Shown here piece by piece: positions 21,499 through 31,600 of a stretch of 64,000 nucleotides of DNA. Source of the DNA: Polytrichum commune (lineage: Eukaryota; Streptophyta; Polytrichopsida; Polytrichales; Polytrichaceae). A program made the position numbers and the translations under genes. The notes beneath the pieces were generated by a model, which made no database searches, was not told the DNA's origin, and worked only from the letters and a program-made list of their open reading frames with translations. The DNA lies in NCBI GenBank assembly GCA_950295325.1, contig OX485803.1, positions 37,401,554 to 37,465,553 on the forward strand. Reading direction: 5' to 3'. Positions within the stretch are counted from its first letter, which is position 1, and each line of letters begins with the position of its first letter.

Positions 21499-23898
21499 CA
21501 ACCTTTGCTAGTGCCCCTTAACTTATCTTGACCGCTTCCCAACTCTAGCAAGTGTCACAAGTTAAACCTGCACATCCCACACACGTGCATGGTTAGCTCC
21601 CCATGTTGCGGACCTCCAAGGTCATGGCTTGGTAACCAACCCTTCTACACATGCATTCGGGAGTCGGGACTCTCCCCTTAGTAGGTAGACAATGATTAGA
21701 TGTGAACTTCCATCCATGAAAGTCCACTCTTGAATTGATCATCGAGTTGCCAAATCAACATTACAACAACCCGAAGCATAGTTGTCAAGTATGCTTCGGG
21801 TGGGGTCGGTCGGCAACGCTATCTCACCCATATAAGTCTCTAGGACTTTAAACAGGGCCCCTACCCCCACCGTCAAGTAACTTTTTGTCTCTCTCTTAAG
21901 GGTTGGGGCCAAGTAGACATTTTTCCTTAACCGCTGGGACTGAAAGCCCCCAGCAGCTTCAGACCTGCATAACTTTGTCGTGTGATCTCTGCTTCTATCA
22001 AACGACCACTCCAGTGGTCCGACTTTATGGGTCATGATGTAAACCGGCCTCAAAGAGCATGTCATTTCAGCGTCTTTATTTAATCATGAGTCATGCAATA
22101 TACAACTTAAACATAGGCGGGTAATAAAAAAATATTGACCATATAAGGCCCATATTCCTTAGTTTCTAGAAATTATATGGATGTTATATGTATAAATATG
22201 TCACAAGTACATTCTTCAGATAGTGATCTTGCCGTATTGCTTCCCATTTTGGTAAGCTTGTGGATCCGGCATGTGTATCCATCACGAAGTTTGTTGTGCC
22301 GTCCGGTTAATTATCTAGCGCATTGTGATTGAATGTTTCCAACTTAAATCATATTTTTCTCCAATGTCAGCCTAATTGCGTGCTGATTGTGTTACGTGAC
22401 ATTGTGTCAAGTATCAAGCCATATATTGGTTAGTTAGTTTTTAGGCTGATTAATCATGTTGCTTAGTTTATAGGCTAAGCTTTATGTTAGTTTAACCCTC
22501 AGGGAAATTACCCATGTTAAGAGAGTTGTTTCGGAGTTATTTTTGTCTTTTGGGACCTTGTCACCTTTTAGAAGGTTCCCACCCCCTTGCCGTGAGACCC
22601 ATTTAAGGTTGGGCTTGGCATTCTTGTCAAGTCGAGTCTTGTAGTTGTGTGTGTGTGAGAGAGAGGACTTGTGTTGTAATGTTGCTTCAAATATGACAGA
22701 TTGTAAGTGAGCAAAGTTGATAAGTGTTTTTTCATCTACTTCTACACTCTTGGATTTTCCCCGTGTGGAGTGAGAGATAGCTTGCATATTACAAGTGAAT
22801 AGAAAATTCTTTATGAATATTAAGAGAGGTCATGCCTCGTTCATTACCTTATCTTAGATATATTACTCATTCATTGAGAATGTGTTAGTAGCACACTTGT
22901 TGTTGTTGTTTTGTTGCATGTTTTTTTGGTTATGTTTTTTCACACGACAACTCGGTCAACCGGTCACCAAAACTAAATCAAGGATATACAATTTTAATGT
23001 CTTAGTCACGTGGTCCCTTCTCTCCATCTCATACCCCGATCGCACCAAACTTTCCGTCCAGTTCCAACTATGAAATTGTTGGGGATTATGTTTAGATTTA
23101 GATGTTGGCCCATCATTTTTCACGTTATTACGCCATAGATGCTGATAGATGGTGTCCGAAGTGGTTGGTGTGATCAATCCCTCAGGTTGAGATTGTGGGC
23201 CCGTTCACATGGGGTCCCAAGTCCTATGTCCCGGTTCACTTGAGGTCAATCCGTTCAATCTCAGCCGTTGAGAGCATAGAATTTGGGACTTACCACTTTA
23301 CACGGGGTTCCAAGTCTTCAACCCCCAAGTATGACGTGAATGTCTACATGACATCACTTTTTAGAGTTTAGGTTCCAAACCTGTGTTGAGAGTTGGGTCA
23401 AGCAAAATTTGTTTACATAAGATAACCGAGATATTATAAAAACCCTAATTTCTGATGGGGTCCTTGAGACTCAAAAGTGGGGACTTTGCCTCCATGCTGG
23501 AACTTGTTGACATGAGTGGGACTTGGAACCTCATGTGAACTCGCTCTCAGATGGCATAACATTACTCAACTCCATGGTTGCATTTTGTGGGACCAAGTAT
23601 CAAACAAGCATGATTCTTCTTCTTTAATTACGAGATCCCCGTTTACCATGATTACTCATGCTATGTACTATAGAATCTTTATCATCAACTATAATTTATA
23701 ATATTTAAAAAAAAACCACCATCTCTTTCTTTGTAAATAAATCATCAAACACAATATTCATTAAAATGAGAGTTTTCCAGTGAATTGAGAGTACATAAAG
23801 CAAACTATTAATCCAAGAATGAAATGAAAACCACTGGAAAGTTGTAGAGTACAAGTAAAAAAAAATAACATTTGATTTTCCACCGTAAATTCCGCCGT
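21499..23898. other. repeat-like intergenic DNA, possibly LTR-derived
   Basis: No gene was seen. The stretch 22440-22800 has the look of an LTR end, with TTTTCCCCGTGTGGAGTGAG, a GTGTGTGAGAGAGAG run and TATTACAAGTG. I could not find matching TG...CA borders, a primer-binding site or a second copy, so this remains unproven. Confidence 0.35.
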
Positions 23899-24173
23899 AG
23901 TTTCCATTAAAATGAGAGTATGTTAAGCTGGGAAATCGACTCATTTAGGTCGACTCAACCTAAATTGACAACATATTGTCCTCATTTAGGTCGACTCAAC
24001 CTAAATTGACAAAATATTGTCCTCATTTAGGTCAACTCAACCTAAATTGACAAAATATTGTCCTCATTTAGGTCAACTCAACCTAAATTGATAAAATATT
24101 GTCCTCATTTAGGTTGACTCAACCAAAATGAGTCGATTTCCCAGCTTAACATACTCTCATTTTAATGGAAACT
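23899..24173. mobile_element. 275-bp element with perfect 48-bp inverted repeats
   Basis: The left arm 23899-23946 (AGTTTCCATTAAAATGAGAG...) is the exact reverse complement of 24126-24173. Between the arms lies a 41-bp tandem array. The single strand could fold into one long hairpin. The perfect arms suggest a recent insertion or gene conversion. No TSD was clear, so the class (Mutator-like MITE or other foldback element) is open. Confidence 0.8.
23940..24124 (+). repeat. 41-bp tandem repeat, about 4.5 units
   Basis: CTCATTTAGG begins units at 23940, 23981, 24022, 24063 and 24104. Each contains GTCGACTCAACCTAAATTGA or a close variant, and units differ by one to three bases. The array fills the loop of the foldback element. 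Confidence 0.92.
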
Positions 24174-25599
24174 CCACGTCTGAAGTATAATCTAGTATTT
24201 ATCAACCTAACATGACTTTTAGGTGTCCAAATGGCCAATATTATTTTGAGCGGATCCCACTCTCTCAAAATATTGAATATCGTGTTATCATCATCATCAT
24301 CATCATCAAGAAGTTGCTTAGGAATGTTAGAGGGAGAGAATGTTGGAAATTGTGGATTTAGTTGAACCGTCTAGGGGGTTACCTTAGGCGCCAGGGCACA
24401 CACCGACCTAAACCCCCGACTCAAGAATATTACGTGTGTCGTCCACTCACCACTTGACAAGTGTCATCGAGCTTAGCTGGCGGGCTGAGGGGTCCAGCGG
24501 TTGAGGGTACTAATAAGTTATACTGGCGTACTCAAGGCTCACGTGAACTGTTACAGAAGCCGCAGTTGTCGCCCCAATCTTCCAAAAAGCAGGCCTCGCC
24601 CTTCCATACGCGGCTGGAAGGAAGAGAATAGAATATAATGGTCTTGGGAGCCCAATAATATCATTAACTGTGGAGATTAACTGCTCAGTACGATTAACTG
24701 AGCCTTGTACTACACCGTTTGATGGTGTTTAACTTAGTGCCACGTACACTAAACTAGATGCCTAGAGGTCTTCATAGTGTCATGTTTGCTAATTGCCAAT
24801 ACGATATTATGCATCAACGTAAGTTACTTCTGAGGTTGAAAGTTGTTTGAATTTTGATATTTACTGTAGCACATTGGGAGCCTTGGGATGATACTTTTCT
24901 CTGTTTTAGTGTGTCATGTGTTTATAGTTTAGTATCCAAGAGGAAGATATTGTTGAGCATACTAATGTCAAGTATCATTTGTGTGTACTTTAGTCAATGT
25001 ATAGACTATTGTAACAGAGGCATACATCTCTTAATATTGTTAAGAAATACTCATGTCAAGATATTAGGTAGCACACTTGACCGCATGGTGTCATGAGGCG
25101 ACCCTAATGGTGAACTTGTTGGTCATTAGTGTAACACCTTAAAATAAGGTAAGTGACATTATTAGGATTTTTTTTTTACAAGGAATGACAAATAATGGTA
25201 GGTTTGCATCTAGTGTTAGTGACACTACACATGTGGTTTACAATTAACATTTGGCAAGACAAATAGAATTGGTGACACTAGACTATAATATTTAGTGTAT
25301 TGTTAGAGCTGAAAGGTAAGTAAGTCTAAAAAGTCTCAAGTCTTTCTACCAACTTGATCATCAACTCCATACTAGTGGCTATCTCGCAAAAGCCATTGCA
25401 CTTCGCCATTTTAGAGAAATTAGGTATTTTGTCACCTTCATGACTTGTAGTGGCCTGGGTAGAAGGCTTTTGGTTTTTGAACTTCAAAATCACTTTCATT
25501 TCATTTCATTGAGAGGGCTGGGTACGTGAACATGTAAGACTAAGAGAACTTTCTTTGCTTTAGGCCCTTAAAGTAGACAACCCTTGTTCGGTTACTTTT
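24174..25599. other. intergenic DNA with simple repeat and partial MITE
   Basis: Contains an (ATC)n run at 24287-24308 and a partial family E MITE at 25185-25306. No gene was recognised. The GC-richer part at 24370-24620 shows no tRNA or ORF. Confidence 0.4.
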
Positions 25600-25826
25600 C
25601 GATTGGAAAACCTCTGTTTGAGTGGTACATAGTTAAGTGTGGATCTAAGAACTGACACCAATAGACACGCGTTTAAAGGAAGTTGGACTACACGCTCAAA
25701 TTTAACTAACTATGTTAGACTCAATAGTTGACATGAATGAGAAGGGGGGGGGGGGCTATATGACCACTTAATGAGCACAAAAATCTTCACTTTGATGACG
25801 AACAAGACATTCATATGAACTCCAAA
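25600..25826 (+). repeat. dispersed repeat A, 5' part, interrupted by the LINE
   Basis: Carries the family landmarks GAGTGGTACATAGTTAAGTGTGG, AGAACTGACACCAATAGACA, and GACTCAATAGTTGACAT. It stops at TGAACTCCAAA (25816-25826) and resumes at 28978 on the other side of the LINE. A run of 12 G lies at 25744-25755. Other copies are at 37740-38900 (broken), 49935-50165, 50940-51120, 54905-55100 and 63535-63770 (reverse). Confidence 0.75.
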
Positions 25827-28824
25827 CTACAATCCCAAAAATACCTAGACAAACTCTATACATATGGCATAACCACTCTATCACAAATCTTAAACAAAAC
25901 TAATACATCCATCCTTACCCCCGAAGAATTCTGCATCACATACAAAAACGCACCCAAAACCATTAAGGCGGCACTACAACAAGCACAAATACTATTTCCT
26001 CAACCACAACAACCCGCACCCCAAACAACACCCCAAACAACACAACACCCGACACAAACCACCGACCCCAACCTAAACCCAATACTTGGGAACGCCATAC
26101 ATAAAATCATTAAAGAAAAAACTATCACAAGAAAGGATAAATGGGGAGCACAAGCCATCAAAACAACATACTTATGCCAATGGCAGACCACGAACAACAC
26201 CACACATCAATGGCGCACAGAAGAAGACTTACTCCACCCGGACAACATATTCTTAAACCATAACCTATTAACCATCACACAATACCACACCGCAACCACA
26301 ACACAAAACACCACTAACACATATGCCAATTACCTTACCAATACCCAAACAAAAGACACTAAGTTTATACATCCACCACTAACAATCACCAACCTCACCC
26401 TAAACATTCATGAATGTAACCCCGACAAAGATATCATAACCAACAAACCGTCCATAACAACACACGCATTAGGAGCAAATATATATGACCAAAAAGGAAA
26501 CTACATAGCTACCCTTACCCTCGAAAGGTTACATTGGCTATGGAACCAATTCTCTCACAACACCCTTCAACACCTCACTAACTTCCTACAACCACCACCA
26601 CAAGATTTTAAAACAGAAATCCTATGGCTCCTTCAAAGATACATAACTATACTCCCCAGGAAAAAGCCAAAAACTATCCAACCAAACAACCTACACCAAA
26701 CACTACCCCCCGAAATCACCAAAACACTCATAGAATCCTTCCAAATTACACACTCATACTACTCATCCCCCCTCACTTGCCCTACCCAACTCACCCAATA
26801 TAACTCCCCACACACTCGAGACATACTATTTGGATCAATAGGCAAAGCAAATTCGGCCAAATGGACAGGGCATGGACTAGTGTTTCCCACGGACCACAAT
26901 ACAACCCTCGAAGCCCTCCACTGGGCTAGAATGGCCGCTAAAGAGGATGCACAAACAATCACTATCCTAATAATAAACCACAAGGATTGGACACCACAAC
27001 AAATTCCACTCACAAACCCGGACATACACATCCTAGCCACAATCCCACCACACACTATAACATACAACCCCACGCCAGAATGGCCAAAATACTACCAATA
27101 CACCGAACCATCCCTTACATCAATCATATGCGTACACAACCAAAGAACCATACTAAATAACACCCATATACCAACCGCATTACAAAGAATACTCAAAAAC
27201 ACTACACATACACACATAGACATCCACCCCATTAAACCCACACCCACACATTACGAAGTTAAATTCTCTAACGCATGGAAAAATGCCCCTAAAACTACCC
27301 CCCCCCCCCCCCCAAACCATAAACACCCACATAATTCCCCTACCAAGCACATTCACAAACACATACCCCCTTAAATTCCACCCACAACAGTGCACATATA
27401 CGGATGGATCATTCACCCCCCCGACCAAAAACTCCGAAGGCCAAATAGAAGGAAACACTGCAGGATCGGGAGTATATAGCCCTAACAACAACACAAAAAT
27501 CTCAGAAAGACTACCAGGCTACCAAAACATACTTAGAGCCGAACTCAATGCAATTCTCATTGCCGTTAAAAATATACAACTCACTAAAATAGACACACAC
27601 ATATTTACAGATAGCCTTAACAACATATATCTAATTAACAACCACATCCACCGCCCAACATCACAACACCACCACCCAGACAAATTACTCATAGCAGCAA
27701 TAGTACGACATATATACTGGACCCCACACAAAATACACATACATAAAGTACGGGCTCATACAGGCATCACCGGAAATGAAATAGCAGATGCACTAGCAAA
27801 CGAAGGAACTACCAAAGAAAAACCGAATACCACCCCACGTATACACACTGCCCACTCGACCCCATACTGGCTAGCAAGCTGCCCAACAGCCACACACGAC
27901 GGAGCCATCCGTAACTTACGTACATTCATAACCAAAGAACACAAAACAAATGAAGCAGGACTAGCCAAACATAAATTCCCATACGTAGACAAATGGCTAT
28001 CCAATACCCAAATAAACCAAAAACTCTCCAACCATTTTTGGCAAGACGAGAAAATCCCGGATACCCAAATCACCCAAACACTCAAATTCAGATACGCCCA
28101 ATATATGGGTAACCACAGGAAAAACATATTTTGGCCTATCACACACCCAAACCCCAATTGCACGCTATGCCATAAAAATGAACGTGACACATGGCCTCAC
28201 CTACTATCCACATGTGAGCACCCATTCCTTAAAGGACTTAGAATTGCACGACACAACAAAGCAGTACATCTCATCGCCCAAACATTACAAGCCAACAAAA
28301 ATACCAGATTCTTTACACTAACAAACGCAGGTCACTTTAATAACCAACCACAAGAACAAACAGTACCGGAATGGCTGCTCCAATGCACTTGCCACCCAAA
28401 CCCATGCCAATGCCTCGCCAAACTAAGACCGGACATCCTATGCATACTCGGAGCACCAAAACAAATACAACCACCTATATCACCCTCTCCCGAACATATG
28501 ATCCAATTCATTGAATTCACATACTGCCATGATAGATTCCCAGAACAAGCCATCACACACAAACATGCCAAATATGACCCACTAAATAACATCATCCAAA
28601 ACAATGGTTGGAAAACCAACCCCCTCATAACCATCACGGCAGGAGTAAGAGGAGCCATACACGAACAGTCCATTGAAAATCTCACAAAAATAAACATCCC
28701 AAAATCAAATATCAAAAAATTGATGAAAGAAATACACCAAAACGCCATCAAATACCTTACCTACTTAGTACTAAATAAAAGAAAACTAGACAACAAACAA
28801 CAACCCGTACCCCCTCCTAATTAA
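25815..28824 (+). pseudogene. LINE ORF: post-RT region, methyltransferase-like region, RNase H, Cys/His finger
   Basis: Two overlapping frames (25815-27374 and 27283-28824) are one protein broken at a run of 16 C (27298-27313). The first ATG, at 25815, lies in host target DNA, so the true N-terminus is missing. Part one has no RT motif. Residues about 295-455 hold SPHTRDILFGSIGKANSAKW, ALHWARMAAKEDAQTITILI and SIICVHNQ. I read this only as a loose resemblance to the PCIF1/MT-A70-type methyltransferase fold, without an NPPF catalytic motif. Part two begins with RNase H: TDGSF, RAELNAI, FTDSLN and AHTGITGNEIADALAN supply the Asp/Glu/Asp/Asp positions. A finger CTLCHKNERDTWPHLLSTC (Cys-x2-Cys, His, Cys) follows, then RHNKAVHLIAQTL. 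RNase H plus such a finger is usual downstream of RT in RNase H-bearing LINEs. Codons are strongly A/C-rich. Confidence 0.8.
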
Positions 28825-28977
28825 AGATAGCTTGTTGTATTAAAACCCTAGAGCCCACCTCCCCACAGGAGGCATAAAACCATACACTGCATCATGGAAT
28901 ACCGTGATCAGTGCATGGCTAACGGGCTCGCATTCACGCTGGTATCATATACTAGCGTTACTTTTTCTTTTCTTTTC
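25827..28977 (+). mobile_element. 5'-truncated LINE with 11-bp TSD
   Basis: TGAACTCCAAA is repeated exactly at 25816-25826 and 28978-28988. Joining the flanks restores repeat A, as judged from related uninterrupted sequence near 37783 and 38823. The element ends in a pyrimidine tail CTTTTTCTTTTCTTTTC, not poly(A). A 3' segment of about 150 bp after the stop, with GGCTAACGGGCTCGCATTCACG, is shared with the copy at 29337-29714. The 5' truncation and TSD are typical of target-primed reverse transcription. Confidence 0.9.
27298..27313 (+). repeat. poly(C) tract, 16 bases, at the LINE frameshift
   Basis: The two halves of the LINE ORF meet here. Encoded Pro residues on both sides show the ancestral frame passed through a shorter or longer run. 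Confidence 0.95.
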
Positions 28978-29325
28978 TGAACTCCAAAAATCATGAGGAA
29001 AGAGACTACAACTTGGATTTGGGATTTGCTTCCCATCTCGTACTATCGCATGTGTGGAATCCTAGGAGAAGTGGGCTAGTTGGAAAAGTAGCCATTCAAG
29101 GGTTGTTTGCCCTATACTTGAAATGCTAGACACATGTTACTCACTTGCTTCATCGATTCAATCAAGCTAGCTAGGGTTTTAAGAATATTAATTTTCTGAC
29201 TGCATATTTATGTTGCAGACACAAGAATGAGTCAAATCACAAACATGAATCAGCATGTCTGGCTTATTTTTTTAAAGTATTCAGAGCAACTTGAACTTGC
29301 AATTTCTGTCACTGTATCTTATTTG
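28978..29325 (+). repeat. dispersed repeat A, 3' part, and flanking DNA
   Basis: Resumes repeat A with CTCCAAAAATCATGAGGAAAG, matching CTCTAAAAATTATGAGGAAAA near 37795 and a similar stretch near 38835. The match fades near 29100, and unclassified DNA follows to the second LINE copy. Confidence 0.65.
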
Positions 29326-29336
29326 GGAGCATGTTT

Positions 29337-29714
29337 CAATACCTTGCGAAATAATGGATGGCAAACCAACCCCCTTATTACCATCACAACAAGAGTTAGA
29401 GGCGCCATACATGAACATTCCATTAATAAGCTCATCAACTTAAAAATCCCAAAACCGGTCATTAAGATCCTCATGAAAAACATACACCAGAATGTCATCA
29501 AATACCTCACATATCTCATTCTAAACAAAAGAAAACTCGAAAGTACCCCCCCATATAATATAATGGAAACAAAAGAAAAACCCAAGCCCACCTCTCAAGA
29601 GGCATAGCACCTATGATGCTGCATCATGGACATCCGCGATGAGCATTAGGCTAACGGGCTCACATTCACGCCGGTACCTTGCTATGGGCGCTACTTTTTC
29701 TTTTTCTTTTCTTA
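29337..29714 (+). mobile_element. second, short LINE copy with 11-bp TSD
   Basis: This 378-bp 5'-truncated copy is bounded by GGAGCATGTTT at 29326-29336 and 29715-29725. It encodes the last 85 or so residues of the LINE protein (NNGWQTNPLITITTRVRGAI to ILNKRKLE) and the shared 3' segment. The tail is CTTTTTCTTTTTCTTTTCTTA. It is about 350 bp from the larger copy but a separate insertion, because its target site differs. Confidence 0.88.
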
Positions 29715-29805
29715 GGAGCATGTTTTTATGGAGAATATATTGAATGGTCATGTTAGTGTGGGCATAGTAAATCCCTACAATTTACATAATGAGGATAGAT
29801 AAATA

Positions 29806-29832
29806 CATACATACATACATACATGTACATAA

Positions 29833-29862
<30 letters not shown>
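29806..29862 (+). repeat. (CATA)n and (ATAG)n microsatellites
   Basis: A CATA run is followed within 10 bp by seven or so ATAG units. Confidence 0.9.
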
Positions 29863-29863
<1 letters not shown>

Positions 29864-31261
29864 TGTGAGCTTCCCTATGTGTGAGGCAAGTGTGAATGAA
29901 GAGCTTCTTTGTCCGAGGGCTACTTCCCCTTTTGTGGGCCAAGTCTATGGTGGCCAGTGAAATAGTAGCAAGGGATCTAACATGTGGTAGGAAGGGAGTG
30001 TAGGATTTTTTTTGGTATGTTTTGTCATAGTTTACATCATCATATATCTCTTTGGTATGGGTGTATATGTTCCCCACATCAAGAATTAATGTGGGCCAAC
30101 TTAATTTCTAACCCATATCAAATCTCCGGTTCGAAATCATCGTGAGCCACGATGTTTGTTTTTCTAGGATATTGGTGCGGGTAATTGCATTGTTTTATGC
30201 TACTTTTGTCCTTGGATTTATACTCGAGGTGTGGGTCGGGAGTCTCGTAGTGAGGGAATCATCACATATGAGTGTGGGCTCTCACCCATCCAACAAGAAA
30301 ATTTTATCACTTATATGGTTTGTGGTTGTTTCATCTCAAATGACTTGGGCTAGACTAGTGCGTGGTTTCGAAAGCCAATTCCACTGCCACATCAACTAAA
30401 ACCAGTGACATCTGGACTGCATATCATTTCAAGACTTTTTGTGTTGGATGTTGGAGAGATACGCCCATATGAGATGATTCCATCTCTCCGGAAGTCTTCA
30501 GGAAGACCTACAGGGAGACCCTGAGTCTTAAGCCCACATTGTTTCCACGAGCACTAGACAACTAGTGTGGCCGACATTGATCATTTCCACATAAATCATC
30601 CACCTGCACCAGTAGGACTATCTAGTGTAGCTCCTAGGTTGAATGTAGGCTTTAGTTGAAGAAACAATTTGGTATCTTGGCCTCATAGGTATATAGAGAC
30701 AAGACCAATGTTGGTCTAGTATAATCTTCTTCTTTGACACCATTTGAGTATCTACAATGAGGATTCCACATCTTTTTGACATCACCAACATATGGATGTT
30801 TGACAACATTATTGTTTTCAATACTGTTTGGAAACACATACCATCCAGGATCCTTTGCAAAATGCCCTAGTATCCATATGGTTTAGAACGATACCGGCCC
30901 AAATAAGAACTTGGATATAAAAAGGATTCTCTCATCTTGACATACCCACCAGCCATCAATATTTGCGAATATCTCAATTATGGATATCCATCCATGAGGA
31001 GGTTCTTGGATACCATTATTGATGGTCATTACTGAGACCCTGCATTCACCTATATACTACCGGTCCCCAACACTGGACAAGCCATTGTGTTCGGTCATTA
31101 ATTAGCCCATGATTAAGCAAGCGAGCGAGCGGTTATAACAAGACATAAATGGACGCCGTATATTCAAATGACTCTCTCACTAACTTCCTGTCCAAGGTCA
31201 TTGGCTTATGTGTAGTGGCCCTTGCCAGGTTGCTTCTAACGAAGGTAAAGGGATCTGGTAC
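29863..31261. other. intergenic DNA, nothing recognised
   Basis: No gene. GGTTCGAAATC near 30130 and GGTTTCGAAAGCC near 30363 resemble a tRNA B box, but no A box or fold was found at the right distance. Confidence 0.4.
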
Positions 31262-31600
31262 TCTGAGGGCCATGGACCATGAAGTCGGACCATGGATGAT
31301 GGCCTTTTTCCATGGTCCGATTTGATGGTCCAACATCCATGGTCCGATTCCTTAAAGAGAATCAGTTTACAAAGCCTTTGGACCCCTGGCTAGGTGTAGA
31401 CCGAATGTGGACCAAGAGGAATGACCATGCACCAAAAAAGTGAATGTGTTGATTTTTTTAATATATGTCCAAAAAGGGCAGTTTTGGAAAAAAAATTCAA
31501 GCTTGACCATTTTCTTATCTTATCTTGTCTTCATCTTCTTTTCTCCAAAAACCATTTCATTAGAAAATTTTATAACACCATCGCTCTGCCATGGGCCCTT
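31262..31600 (-). repeat. dispersed repeat C, copy 2, reverse
   Basis: Reverse complement of 21149-21498. GTCTTCATCTTCTTTTCTCC, CAAGAGGAATGACCATGCACC and CAACATCCATGGTCCGA mark the alignment. Confidence 0.6.

Noticed and set aside
22440..22800. Solo LTR
   Set aside because: The sequence style fits a plant LTR end, but no TG...CA borders, TSD or second copy could be found by eye.
26759..28751. Minus-strand frames of 100-144 codons
   Set aside because: They are antisense shadows of the A/C-rich LINE ORF, where stop codons are rare on the opposite strand.
30120..30400. tRNA-derived SINE suggested by GGTTCGAAATC and GGTTTCGAAAGCC
   Set aside because: No A box at the usual distance, no 3' tail and no target-site duplication.
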